Assembly: GCF_000368065.1 (NCBI RefSeq)
Contig: NZ_KB851203.1
Span: forward strand, 1 to 64,000
Source of the DNA: Acinetobacter seifertii
GTDB taxonomy: Bacteria > Pseudomonadota > Gammaproteobacteria > Pseudomonadales > Moraxellaceae
Length of the DNA stretch: 64,000 bases
Direction: 5' to 3'
Both the position numbers and the translations under genes were made by a program. This document shows positions 55,663-64,000 of the stretch, in pieces. The notes under the pieces are model-generated. The model searched no databases, was not told the origin of the DNA, and was given only the letters and a program-made list of their open reading frames with translations. Position 1 is the first letter of the stretch. Each line of letters begins with the position of its first letter.

Positions 55663-56773
55663 ATGATTTGTCTTTAATGAAAATCTTTCGAATATAGCTG
55701 TTAAGCGGTGTCGAATAATATTTTTCAATCGCTGCGCTAATAACAAAAGTTAGAACTAGATAGCCAATTAAAAGCATAATTTTGATGCTAGCGTCGGTTT
55801 GAGCCGGAACAAAGGCAACTTTCATAAGACCCAGTACAACCAGATGAAACAAATAAGTTTCATAACTTCTTTGCCCTAACCAGACCATCACTTTAGTCAA
55901 TGGGTTATGCGCCTGTGTTTCGGAAGGGTGCTGAAAACACAAAATCAGTAAGCCTGTGGCAAGAGCAAATAAGCTAATACCCCATGTGCTGACTTCTTTA
56001 ATTGGCGCATATAAATATAGCGCGGTCATGCTCAAAATAATTAGCCATGAAAGAGGTTTTTTATAAGTCCAGTTTGGTCGATATGTATGAGAAAAAATCG
56101 CCGTTAAACAGCCAATCGCTATACCATCAAAACTTGAAAAATAATGATATAAATAGGCGCCGCTTTCTTCCCCAAAATGCAGAGATCTAAAATAAGGTCC
56201 ATATAAAATCACTCCAGCAAGTACAGCAATAAAGACCTTATTACTACGTGTGAACAGGCACAATAATGGAAAAACAAAGTAAAAAACTTCTTCTACAGAG
56301 AGTGACCACAACACACCCAAAGCATAGTTTACCCAACCGAATTTAATAATCAGGATATTCATCCAGAAGGTTAAAGCTGCAAATATGGTTAAGGGATAGG
56401 AAACCTCAATGCCATTGGGTGCTTGGTTCATAAAGGGTTTTAAGTCAAATGACCCAAGTATGCTGACCCCTAAAATGAGTAATATCAGACACGGTAAAAT
56501 ACGTGCTGCCCGTCGGATATAAAAATGCTTGAGGTTAATTGCAGAAAACTGTTTGTCTCGTTTTAACGTGTGATGGGTAATTAAAAAACCTGAAATCACA
56601 AAAAACATAGTGACGCCATAATTTCCATTTCTTGCGATGACAGTACTAAATGCTTCACCTAAAAAATCAAAACCTAACCATGTATCTTTAAGTTTATAAG
56701 GAATATTAAAATGATGTAAAAGAACCAACAGGATAGACATTCCACGCAGAATATCTATTTTATAATTACGCAT
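55661..56773 (-). CDS. Membrane acyltransferase 3 (OafA/YrhL-type)
   Basis: 370 aa with about ten TM helices. The N-terminus MRNYKIDILRGMSILLVLLHHFNIPY carries the family's R-G-x-A/S-I-L-L-V-L-x-H-H motif, with the catalytic His in HHF. GNYGVTMFFVISGFLITHH, FYIRRAARILP and LGVLWSLSVEEVFYF are further diagnostic blocks. It moves acyl groups (often acetyl) onto a surface or periplasmic glycan. The acceptor is unknown. It lies opposite to zigA and hutC and splits the zinc and histidine blocks. Confidence 0.88.
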   Translation of the reverse strand: MRNYKIDILRGMSILLVLLHHFNIPYKLKDTWLGFDFLGEAFSTVIARNGNYGVTMFFVISGFLITHHTLKRDKQFSAINLKHFYIRRAARILPCLILLILGVSILGSFDLKPFMNQAPNGIEVSYPLTIFAALTFWMNILIIKFGWVNYALGVLWSLSVEEVFYFVFPLLCLFTRSNKVFIAVLAGVILYGPYFRSLHFGEESGAYLYHYFSSFDGIAIGCLTAIFSHTYRPNWTYKKPLSWLIILSMTALYLYAPIKEVSTWGISLFALATGLLILCFQHPSETQAHNPLTKVMVWLGQRSYETYLFHLVVLGLMKVAFVPAQTDASIKIMLLIGYLVLTFVISAAIEKYYSTPLNSYIRKIFIKDKS

Positions 56774-57128
56774 TGGATGTGCTTCCAGCTTTATTAATAT
56801 ACTGTGTGGCAGAAGAATACTATCGATCAGTTATTTTAAATAAAAATTTTAAGCAGCATTTGGTAAACCAGAAAAGCCTATACTTTTTACATCCATGAAT
56901 TGGGCACAGGCATAGCAGAAATCACTATTAAATAAATATTGATAAATCCCTTATATATTTGAATTTCTCTACATAAAACTTTAAATTAGCTCTTATTGAG
57001 CTATGTTTATTTTTTAAACTTTTTAAAATCTATTTAATTCATAAATTAACATGTTGTATGTGGTTGTATATACATAGCATGTCAACTAAAATACTGTTTT
57101 GCCTGCTGCCTTTTTTGAGTAATTAGTT
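56774..57128. other. Intergenic region upstream of hutC
   Basis: About 355 AT-rich bases between divergent genes. The only clear element is a HutC-type decamer at 57065-57074. No ORF or RNA gene was seen. Confidence 0.5.
57065..57074. promoter_or_regulatory. HutC operator candidate upstream of hutC
   Basis: TGTATATACA, a perfect palindrome of the form TGTA-N2-TACA, lies 55 bp before hutC. An identical decamer is upstream of hutU. It suggests autoregulation by HutC. Confidence 0.7.
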
Positions 57129-57881
57129 ATGCCCAGAACATCAAAACAAGAACATACTGAGCTTTCGATTGAAGCTGATAGTCCAGTTCCTTTATATCAA
57201 CGCGTAAAACAACTGATTTCACAAAAGATTTATGAAGGCTCTTGGGCTGTAAATAAAAAAATTCCTTCTGAAAGTGAACTGGTTAATCAACTCGGCTGTA
57301 GCCGTATGACGGTAAACCGTGCGCTACGTGAATTAACAACTGAAGGTTTATTGGTACGTATTCAAGGTGTTGGTTCTTTCGTTGCTGAAGGGCAAGGTCG
57401 AACTGCACTTTTTCAAATTAATAATATCGCTGATGAGATTATTGCACGAAACCATAAGCACCATGCTGAAGTTTTAGTCTTAGAACAAATTTATGCAAAT
57501 GCAGAGCAAAGCGTTTTAATGCAGACTCGTGAAGGGCAAAGATTATTTCACTCGATTATTGTGCATTATGAAAATGATGTACCTGTTCAGGTCGAAGATC
57601 GTTTGGTTGATGCAGCGCTTATTCCAGATTATCTACAACAAGATTTTAAAACCATTACCCCAAATGCTTACCTCATGGCAAAAGCGCCTGTGTCAGAAGG
57701 TGAACACATTGTTGAGGCGGTTTTAGCATCTACTCAAGAGTGTAAATGGTTGAAGATTACTAAAGCTGAACCGTGTTTACTCATCCGTCGCCGTACATGG
57801 TCAAACAAACAGCTCATTTCAAGTGCACGTCTGATTTATCCGGGTAGTCGTTATTATCTCGAAGGGAAATTTAATCCATGA
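57129..57881 (+). CDS. hutC: Histidine utilization repressor HutC (GntR/UTRA)
   Basis: 250 aa. The GntR winged HTH (about 20-90) reads PLYQRVKQLISQKIYEG, then IPSESELVNQLGCSRMTVNRALRELTTEGLLVRIQGVGSFV. The UTRA effector domain (about 110-245) contains HSIIVHYENDVPVQVEDRLV and ends ARLIYPGSRYYLEGKF. It represses hut genes until urocanate binds. It overlaps hutD by 4 bp. Confidence 0.95.
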   Translation: MPRTSKQEHTELSIEADSPVPLYQRVKQLISQKIYEGSWAVNKKIPSESELVNQLGCSRMTVNRALRELTTEGLLVRIQGVGSFVAEGQGRTALFQINNIADEIIARNHKHHAEVLVLEQIYANAEQSVLMQTREGQRLFHSIIVHYENDVPVQVEDRLVDAALIPDYLQQDFKTITPNAYLMAKAPVSEGEHIVEAVLASTQECKWLKITKAEPCLLIRRRTWSNKQLISSARLIYPGSRYYLEGKFNP

Positions 57882-58453
57882 TTGAATTGATCAGGGCCGA
57901 TCAATATACAAAAATGCTTTGGAAAAACGGTGCGGGTTTCACTTTAGAAATTGCCAGAAGCCAAGGTGAAGCCGATTTCGATTGGCGCATTTCGATGGCA
58001 GATGTGACCACTTCCGGACCATTTTCGTTTTTTCCAAATAAGCAACGCATTATTAGCGTACTCGATGGACAGGGCATGGTATTGCATGTCGATGATCTTC
58101 CAGCCAAAACGCTAAACCAAGGCGATATTTTTGCTTTTCATGGTGAGAGTCAGGTTCAAAGTGAACTTGTAAATGGGGTAATTCGAGATTTAAATTTAAT
58201 TTATGATCCTTCAAAGTTTCATGCCCGTTTTCAGTGGTTGAATGATGCAGCGGAGCAGACATTTATAAGTTCGGCAGACCTGATTTTTATTTTTAATCAG
58301 GGTAGTGAAACACAAGTAAATGTGGATGATCATTCCGTTCAGATTGCTGCTCATGAGACATTAAAAATTGAGAAAAAATCTGGTGTCACATCAATCAATT
58401 TTCCCAAAAAACAACTTAAAAGCTGCTATGTCATTGAGTTAATTCAACGATAA
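57878..58453 (+). CDS. hutD: HutD-family protein
   Basis: 191 aa cupin-like (HutD/Ves) protein. The opening LIRADQYTKMLWKNGAGFTLEIA and FDWRISMADVTTSGPFSFFPNKQRIISVLDGQGM are diagnostic. HutD is thought to limit or tune hut expression rather than act as an enzyme. It starts within the hutC stop (ATGA overlap). A terminator follows, so hutCD form their own unit. Confidence 0.92.
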   Translation: MIELIRADQYTKMLWKNGAGFTLEIARSQGEADFDWRISMADVTTSGPFSFFPNKQRIISVLDGQGMVLHVDDLPAKTLNQGDIFAFHGESQVQSELVNGVIRDLNLIYDPSKFHARFQWLNDAAEQTFISSADLIFIFNQGSETQVNVDDHSVQIAAHETLKIEKKSGVTSINFPKKQLKSCYVIELIQR

Positions 58454-58473
58454 AAAGACATTATTTACGTCTT

Positions 58474-58512
58474 AAAAAGCACATGTCTTATTAGAGGATA
58501 TGTGCTTTTTTT
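58474..58512 (+). terminator. hutCD intrinsic terminator
   Basis: AAAAAGCACAT (58474-58484) pairs with ATGTGCTTTTT (58500-58510) around a 15-nt loop, with T tail. It separates hutCD from hutUHTI. Confidence 0.8.
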
Positions 58513-58601
58513 ATGCTAGATATAAAAATAAATTAATTTAATTCATAAGCTTATTCAATTTTATTAAAAAAATATGAGTCACCCTCTTCACGGCGGAAAA
58601 T

Positions 58602-58652
58602 ATTTGTGTAGTATATGGATGTATATACAAGTTAATACATTACTATACAAAT
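58602..58652. promoter_or_regulatory. HutC operator region upstream of hutU
   Basis: A central TGTATATACA (58620-58629) is flanked by an imperfect inverted pair ATTTGTGTAGTA (58602-58613) and TACTATACAAAT (58641-58652), 11 of 12 matching. The flanks contain HutC-like half-sites. The region lies about 50-100 bp before hutU, where it would block its promoter. Confidence 0.65.
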
Positions 58653-58704
58653 GCAGAAACAAGTGATGTTCTGCTGATGTAAGCTCAAAGGAAGGAGTCC
58701 GACT

Positions 58705-60381
58705 GTGACAACAACGACAACAAAATTTCGTGATGTAGAAATTCGTGCACCACGCGGCACTGAATTAACGGCTAAGAGTTGGTTAACTGAAGCCCCATTA
58801 CGTATGTTGATGAATAACCTTGATCCGGATGTTGCAGAAAACCCGAAAGAGTTAGTTGTATACGGCGGTATTGGTCGTGCAGCACGAAACTGGGAATGTT
58901 TCGACAAAATTGTAGATACGCTAAAAAATCTTGAAACTGACGAAACTTTATTGGTTCAATCAGGCAAACCAGTTGGTGTGTTTAAAACTCATAAAGATGC
59001 ACCACGCGTTTTAATTGCAAACTCAAACCTTGTACCACACTGGGCAAACTGGGAACACTTCAACGAGTTAGATGCAAAAGCACTAGCAATGTACGGTCAA
59101 ATGACAGCAGGTTCATGGATCTACATTGGTAGCCAAGGCATTGTACAAGGTACATATGAAACTTTCGTTGAAGCAGGCCGCCAACACTACAACGGTGATT
59201 TAAAAGGTCGTTGGGTGCTTACTGCTGGTTTAGGTGGTATGGGTGGCGCTCAGCCTCTAGCTGCAACACTTGCAGGTGCATGTTCTTTAAACATCGAATG
59301 CCAACAAGCAAGTATCGATTTCCGTTTACGTACTCGTTATGTAGACGAACAAGCGACTGATTTAGACGACGCTTTAGCACGTATTGACCGCTATACAAAA
59401 GAAGGTAAAGCAATTTCAATTGCGCTTCATGGTAACGCTGCTGAAATTTTACCTGAGCTTGTTCGCCGTGGTGTACGTCCAGACATGGTGACTGATCAAA
59501 CAAGTGCACACGATCCACTCAATGGCTACTTACCAGTAGGTTGGACTTGGGATGAATACCGTGAACGCGCGAAAACTGAACCGGAAGCTGTGGTAAAAGC
59601 TGCAAAACAGTCGATGGCGAAGCACGTACAAGCGATGCTTGATTTCCAAAAAATGGGTGTCCCAACATTTGACTATGGTAATAACATCCGTCAAATGGCG
59701 AAAGATGAAGGCGTAGCAAACGCTTTTGATTTCCCAGGCTTCGTACCTGCATACATCCGTCCATTGTTCTGCCGTGGTATTGGTCCATTCCGTTGGGCAG
59801 CACTTTCTGGTGACCCAGAAGACATTTATAAAACAGATGCCAAAGTTAAAGAGTTAATTCCTGATGATGAGCATTTACATCACTGGTTAGACATGGCGCG
59901 TGAACGCATTAGCTTCCAAGGCTTACCAGCGCGTATTTGCTGGGTTGGTTTAGGCTTACGTGCAAAACTTGGTTTGGCATTTAACGAAATGGTTCGTAGC
60001 GGTGAATTGTCTGCACCAGTTGTGATTGGTCGTGACCATTTAGACTCAGGTTCGGTTGCAAGTCCAAACCGTGAAACTGAAGCAATGCAAGACGGCTCAG
60101 ACGCAGTATCAGACTGGCCTTTATTAAATGCGTTGTTAAATACAGCAGGCGGCGCAACTTGGGTGTCTTTACATCACGGTGGTGGTGTAGGTATGGGCTT
60201 CTCTCAACACTCAGGCGTTGTGATTGTGTGTGATGGTACAGATGAAGCTGCTGCACGTATTGCTCGCGTACTGACCAATGACCCTGCAACAGGTGTTATG
60301 CGTCATGCCGATGCAGGTTATGAAATTGCGATTAACTGTGCCAAAGAGCAAGGCTTACACTTGCCAATGATCACGCAATAA
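58705..60381 (+). CDS. hutU: Urocanate hydratase
   Basis: 558 aa from a GTG preceded by GAAGGAGTCC. It hydrates urocanate to imidazolonepropionate using tightly bound NAD+. The opening [16 protein letters not shown], then [28 protein letters not shown] (NAD loop), [19 protein letters not shown], and [10 protein letters not shown] are diagnostic. It is the first gene of hutU-hutH-hutT-hutI. Confidence 0.97.
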   Translation: MTTTTTKFRDVEIRAPRGTELTAKSWLTEAPLRMLMNNLDPDVAENPKELVVYGGIGRAARNWECFDKIVDTLKNLETDETLLVQSGKPVGVFKTHKDAPRVLIANSNLVPHWANWEHFNELDAKALAMYGQMTAGSWIYIGSQGIVQGTYETFVEAGRQHYNGDLKGRWVLTAGLGGMGGAQPLAATLAGACSLNIECQQASIDFRLRTRYVDEQATDLDDALARIDRYTKEGKAISIALHGNAAEILPELVRRGVRPDMVTDQTSAHDPLNGYLPVGWTWDEYRERAKTEPEAVVKAAKQSMAKHVQAMLDFQKMGVPTFDYGNNIRQMAKDEGVANAFDFPGFVPAYIRPLFCRGIGPFRWAALSGDPEDIYKTDAKVKELIPDDEHLHHWLDMARERISFQGLPARICWVGLGLRAKLGLAFNEMVRSGELSAPVVIGRDHLDSGSVASPNRETEAMQDGSDAVSDWPLLNALLNTAGGATWVSLHHGGGVGMGFSQHSGVVIVCDGTDEAAARIARVLTNDPATGVMRHADAGYEIAINCAKEQGLHLPMITQ

Positions 60382-60400
60382 AAATACATGGAAGAACTAG

Positions 60401-60430
60401 CGGTGCTTTTTGCAATTGTGAAAAGCACCG
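60401..60430 (+). other. Intercistronic hairpin hutU/hutH
   Basis: CGGTGCTTTT (60401-60410) pairs perfectly with AAAAGCACCG (60421-60430) around a 10-nt loop. No T-run follows. Probably an mRNA-stabilising or processing element. Confidence 0.5.
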
Positions 60431-60468
60431 TCTCAGCAGAATATAGTGCAAAAAATTAGGAAGCCAAC

Positions 60469-62007
60469 ATGGAATTACTTATCCAACCGGGAAAACTGAC
60501 CTTAGCCGATTTACGTCAAGCGTACCTCAACCCGATCAAAGTGAAATTGGATGAAAGTGCTTCATCTGCAATTGATGCAAGTGTGGCTTGCGTTGAGAAA
60601 ATTGTAAATGAAGGGCGTACAGCTTACGGTATTAACACAGGCTTTGGCTTACTCGCGTCAACCAAAATCGCTCCTGAAGATTTAGAAAAGTTACAACGTT
60701 CATTGGTTCTTTCGCATGCAGCAGGTGTAGGTGAAGCACTTGATGATGCAATGGTTCGTTTAATTATTCTATTAAAAGCAAATAGCTTGGCGCGTGGCTT
60801 CTCTGGTATTCGTCGTAAAGTAATTGATGCTTTGTTGGCTTTAATTAATGCTGAAGTTTACCCACACATTCCACTAAAAGGTTCAGTAGGTGCTTCAGGT
60901 GACTTGGCACCACTTGCACACATGTCTTTAGTGTTACTTGGTGAAGGTAAGGCGCGTTATAAGGGTGAATGGTTACCAGCCGTTGAAGCTTTAAAAGTTG
61001 CAGGTTTAGAACCAATTTCTTTAGCTGCTAAAGAAGGTTTGGCACTTTTAAACGGTACACAAGTGTCAACTGCTTATGCATTACGTGGCTTGTTTGAAGC
61101 TGAAGACTTGTTTGCTGCTGCAACGGTTTGTGGTGGTTTAAGTGTTGAAGCAATGTTGGGTTCACGTGCCCCATTCGATGCTCGTATTCACGAAGTACGT
61201 GGCCAACGTGGTCAAATTGATGTAGCTGCGGCTTATCGTGACCTATTAACAGACTCAAGTGAAATTGCACATTCACATGAAGACTGTAGCAAAGTTCAAG
61301 ACCCGTACTCTTTACGTTGCCAACCACAGGTGATGGGTGCATGTTTGACGCAAATCCGTCAGGCTGCTGAAGTATTAGAAATTGAAGCAAATGCTGTATC
61401 GGATAACCCGCTTGTTTTTGCTGAACAAGGTGATGTGATTTCTGGAGGTAACTTCCACGCAGAACCTGTTGCAATGGCGGCAGATAATTTAGCATTGGCG
61501 ATCGCTGAAATTGGTTCACTGTCTGAACGTCGTATTTCGATGATGATGGACCGCCACATGTCACAACTTCCACCATTCTTGGTTGCAAATGGCGGTGTTA
61601 ACTCAGGCTTTATGATTGCACAAGTGACAGCTGCTGCACTTGCGAGCGATAATAAAGCACTTGCACATCCTGCAAGCGTTGATAGCTTACCAACTTCTGC
61701 CAATCAAGAAGACCACGTATCGATGGCTCCGAATGCCGGTAAGCGTCTTTGGTACATGGCTGACAACGTTCGTGGCATTTTAGCTGTTGAATGGTTAGGC
61801 GCTTGTCAGGGTTTAGACTTCCGTGAAGGTTTAAAAAGCTCGCCTAAACTTGAACAAGCTCGTAAAATCTTGCGCGATCAAGTTCCTTACTACAGCGAAG
61901 ATCGTTTCTTTGCTCCGGATATCGAACAAGCTAGCGAATTGCTTGCGAGTGGTTGCCTAAACAAGTTACTCATTCCAAAACTGCTCCCTAGTTTATCTGA
62001 AGTGTGA
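60469..62007 (+). CDS. hutH: Histidine ammonia-lyase
   Basis: 512 aa. It deaminates histidine to urocanate. The MIO cofactor forms from A142-S143-G144 in [14 protein letters not shown], the same positions as in Pseudomonas putida. The N-terminal tyrosine loop is [10 protein letters not shown] (Y53). [17 protein letters not shown] is the C-terminal diagnostic block. It lies in the hut operon after hutU, with a hairpin between. Confidence 0.97.
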   Translation: MELLIQPGKLTLADLRQAYLNPIKVKLDESASSAIDASVACVEKIVNEGRTAYGINTGFGLLASTKIAPEDLEKLQRSLVLSHAAGVGEALDDAMVRLIILLKANSLARGFSGIRRKVIDALLALINAEVYPHIPLKGSVGASGDLAPLAHMSLVLLGEGKARYKGEWLPAVEALKVAGLEPISLAAKEGLALLNGTQVSTAYALRGLFEAEDLFAAATVCGGLSVEAMLGSRAPFDARIHEVRGQRGQIDVAAAYRDLLTDSSEIAHSHEDCSKVQDPYSLRCQPQVMGACLTQIRQAAEVLEIEANAVSDNPLVFAEQGDVISGGNFHAEPVAMAADNLALAIAEIGSLSERRISMMMDRHMSQLPPFLVANGGVNSGFMIAQVTAAALASDNKALAHPASVDSLPTSANQEDHVSMAPNAGKRLWYMADNVRGILAVEWLGACQGLDFREGLKSSPKLEQARKILRDQVPYYSEDRFFAPDIEQASELLASGCLNKLLIPKLLPSLSEV

Positions 62008-62071
62008 TTGATAAAACGGTCACATGGAGTGGCCGAATCCAACTAAATTTCCTCAAGGATTGGAGATTAAA

Positions 62072-63484
62072 ATGTCACAAAACTCCACACTACAGCGGGG
62101 TTTAAACACCCGCCATATTCGTTTCTTGGCATTGGGCTCAGCAATTGGAACTGGGCTTTTCTATGGTTCGGCAACTGCCATCAAAATGGCAGGGCCTTCA
62201 GTATTACTTGCGTATATCGTTGCAGGGATTGCAATTTATATCGTTATGCGCGCACTGGGTGAAATGGCTGTCCATAACCCTGTCTCTGGCTCATTCAGCC
62301 ACTATGCATCTCAGTACATTGGTCCATTGGCTGGTTTTACCACAGGATGGACTTACGTTTTTGAGATGGTGATTGTTGCAATTGCCGATGTCACTGCGTT
62401 TGGTATTTATATGGGGTTCTGGTATCCCGATGTACCGCGGTGGATCTGGATTTTGTCTCTTATTATGTTCCTAGGCGCAATCAACCTTATTCATGTAAAA
62501 GTCTTTGGTGAACTCGAATTTTGGCTTTCAATTGTCAAAGTCAGTGCCATTGTTGCCATGATTATCGGTGGTTTAGGCCTTATGTTTTATGGCTTCCATG
62601 TTGATCACAGCAATGTTGTACCGGGGCTTCAAAACCTATGGATTTATGATGGTTTCATGCCGCATGGTATTGCAGGTTTAGTGGCATGTTTATCTGTAGT
62701 TGTATTTGCCTTTGGCGGTATCGAAATCATTGGTTTAACTGCAGGTGAGTCACAAGACCCAAAAACCACCTTACCAAAAGCAATTAATGCTGTTCCAGTC
62801 CGTATTTTACTATTCTATGTACTCACTATTTTTGTACTGATGTCGATTTTCCCATGGAACCAGATTGGTAGCCAAGGCAGTCCGTTTGTACAAATTTTTG
62901 AAAACTTAGGCATTAAATCTGCTGCAAATATTTTAAACGTTGTGGTGGTAACTGCTGCAATTTCAGCAATTAACAGTGATGTATTTGGTGCAGGCCGTAT
63001 GTTGTACGGTATGGCAAATCGTGGTCAAGCACCGCAAGTGTTCAAGAAACTTTCACGTAATGGTGTGCCTTGGATGACTGTTGTGGTTATGGCTGGCGTG
63101 CTGTTAATTGGTGTGGTGCTGAACTACCTGATTCCTGAAAATGTATTTGTCATCATTGCATCAATTGCAACGTTTGCAACTGTTTGGGTATGGCTCATGA
63201 TCTTGCTTTCGCAAGTGGCAATGCGCCGTAAATTATCTACTGCTGAAATTAAGGCACTTGATTTCCCTGTATTTGGCTGGCCATATGCTCCTGCTTTCGC
63301 AATCGGGTTTATGGTGTTCATTTTAGTGATGATGGGTTACTTCCCAGACTCGCGTCCTGCAATTTATGTAGGTGCGGCATGGCTTGCTCTGTTAACCATT
63401 GCGTATCGCATTTGGGTAAAGCCGGAGCAAAGCTTGGGAAAGGAAAGTGAGCCTGTCCAGCAAAACATAGAAATGGAAAGCTAA
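62072..63484 (+). CDS. hutT: Histidine permease HutT-like (APC family)
   Basis: 470 aa from ATG 62072 with GGAG upstream; an upstream in-frame ATG at 62024 lacks support. 12 TM segments. The opening [21 protein letters not shown] with [22 protein letters not shown] matches ProY/HutT-type permeases. The place between hutH and hutI argues for histidine import. ProY-like proline transport is the alternative. Confidence 0.85.
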   Translation: MSQNSTLQRGLNTRHIRFLALGSAIGTGLFYGSATAIKMAGPSVLLAYIVAGIAIYIVMRALGEMAVHNPVSGSFSHYASQYIGPLAGFTTGWTYVFEMVIVAIADVTAFGIYMGFWYPDVPRWIWILSLIMFLGAINLIHVKVFGELEFWLSIVKVSAIVAMIIGGLGLMFYGFHVDHSNVVPGLQNLWIYDGFMPHGIAGLVACLSVVVFAFGGIEIIGLTAGESQDPKTTLPKAINAVPVRILLFYVLTIFVLMSIFPWNQIGSQGSPFVQIFENLGIKSAANILNVVVVTAAISAINSDVFGAGRMLYGMANRGQAPQVFKKLSRNGVPWMTVVVMAGVLLIGVVLNYLIPENVFVIIASIATFATVWVWLMILLSQVAMRRKLSTAEIKALDFPVFGWPYAPAFAIGFMVFILVMMGYFPDSRPAIYVGAAWLALLTIAYRIWVKPEQSLGKESEPVQQNIEMES

Positions 63485-63490
63485 CAAATC

Positions 63491-63521
63491 AACTGCCCAA
63501 TGGTTTTACTGTTGGGCAGTT
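63491..63521 (+). other. Intercistronic hairpin hutT/hutI
   Basis: AACTGCCCAA (63491-63500) pairs perfectly with TTGGGCAGTT (63512-63521) around an 11-nt loop. The tail is TCGAGG rather than T-rich, so read-through into hutI is expected. Confidence 0.5.
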
Positions 63522-63535
63522 TCGAGGATAGGCTA

Positions 63536-64000
63536 ATGAAAAAACTTTGGCAGAACTGCCATATTGCCACCATGCAAAATGGGCAATATTCTTATATCGA
63601 AGATGCTGCAATTGTTACCGAAGGGCATCTCATCCATTGGATTGGAAAACAACAACAACTTCCTGCCGACACTTACTCCGAAACAGTTGACTTAAATGGC
63701 GCTTGGGTAACCCCAGGTTTCATCGACTGTCATACGCATAGTGTTTTTGGTGGCAACCGTAGTGTTGAGTTTGAAAAGCGCTTAGAAGGCGTAAGTTATG
63801 CTGAAATTGCAGCGAGCGGTGGCGGTATTGCAAGTACAGTACGCGCAACGCGTGAAGCTAGCGAAGAACAATTACTTAAATCAGCCCTTAAGCGTATTCG
63901 CTGTATGCAGCAAGACGGTGTAACGACTATCGAAATTAAGTCTGGTTACGGACTCAATTATGAAAATGAACGCAAGATGTTGCGTGTGATCCGTCAAATT
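63536..64000 (+). CDS. hutI: Imidazolonepropionase, 5' part (cut by window end)
   Basis: ATG 63536, GAGGATAGGCTA upstream. The first 155 codons are in the window and open throughout. It hydrolyses imidazolonepropionate to formiminoglutamate. The metal-binding HxH lies in [22 protein letters not shown], followed by [22 protein letters not shown] and [12 protein letters not shown], all typical of HutI. hutG is expected further downstream. Confidence 0.95.
   Translation, partial: MKKLWQNCHIATMQNGQYSYIEDAAIVTEGHLIHWIGKQQQLPADTYSETVDLNGAWVTPGFIDCHTHSVFGGNRSVEFEKRLEGVSYAEIAASGGGIASTVRATREASEEQLLKSALKRIRCMQQDGVTTIEIKSGYGLNYENERKMLRVIRQI

Noticed and set aside
59219-59803. Two antisense ORFs inside hutU
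   Set aside because: Shadow frames of a highly conserved enzyme; no start signals or family features.
61028-61588. 186-aa ORF antisense to hutH
   Set aside because: It lies wholly inside hutH on the other strand, has low-complexity His/Gln/Leu composition from reversed codons, and has no ribosome binding site.

Overview
The window looks like a chromosomal segment of the Acinetobacter calcoaceticus-baumannii complex, most likely A. baumannii. It is AT-rich and has typical Acinetobacter gene content. The linkage of a zinc-regulated M15 peptidase lipoprotein (zrlA), the COG0523 GTPase zigA and the hut operon is an arrangement reported for A. baumannii. Species assignment is inference; no database was searched. 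I saw no insertion sequence, prophage, integron, CRISPR array or tRNA gene. Apart from a few decayed fragments this is ordinary core chromosome.

Layout. 1-120: 3' end of a 5S rRNA gene and the rrn terminator. 262-3.9 kb: a GST, an outer-membrane barrel protein and a sodium-coupled transporter with its tiny MetS-type subunit. 3.9-8.4 kb: rsmB and fmt diverging from ilvD. 8.6-16 kb: a duplicated DsbA/HCCA-isomerase-like protein, a TauE-like permease, a LysR regulator, a RutG-like pyrimidine permease and ppc. 16.2-21.2 kb: a TetR gene diverging from an RND adaptor/pump pair across a strong palindrome. 21.3-25.1 kb: dnaJ, dapB, a START-domain protein and two small unknowns. 25.1-31 kb: MFS pump, dkgB, LysR, MocR-type regulator and ahr. 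31-35.3 kb: a minus-strand run with tag, an M23 lipoprotein, mutY, a HIT protein and a dienelactone hydrolase. 35.5-40 kb: ycgN family, PQQ sugar dehydrogenase, rarA, a formate/nitrite-type channel and a decayed copy of the rarA 3' end. 40-46.4 kb: purC-bamC-dapA, pncA, BASS transporter, MATE pump, DUF523.

46.5-53.4 kb is the most interesting part: a tyrosine/homogentisate catabolic locus with hpd, an IclR regulator, an operon fahA-maiA-VOC protein, and a divergent AroP-type permease. The usual homogentisate 1,2-dioxygenase (HmgA) is absent from the locus. The VOC protein that closes the operon carries a His/His/Glu metal triad and the His/Tyr/Glu spacing of type I extradiol dioxygenases, so it is a candidate non-orthologous ring-cleavage enzyme. 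The hpd promoter region and the fahA/aroP intergenic region share a 21-bp operator-like element, in both cases as a tandem pair spaced exactly 20 bp.

53.4-64 kb joins zinc homeostasis to histidine use: zrlA and zigA behind Zur-box-like palindromes, an acyltransferase, then hutC-hutD and hutU-hutH-hutT-hutI (hutI cut by the window end). The decamer TGTATATACA occurs upstream of both hutC and hutU and fits a HutC operator.
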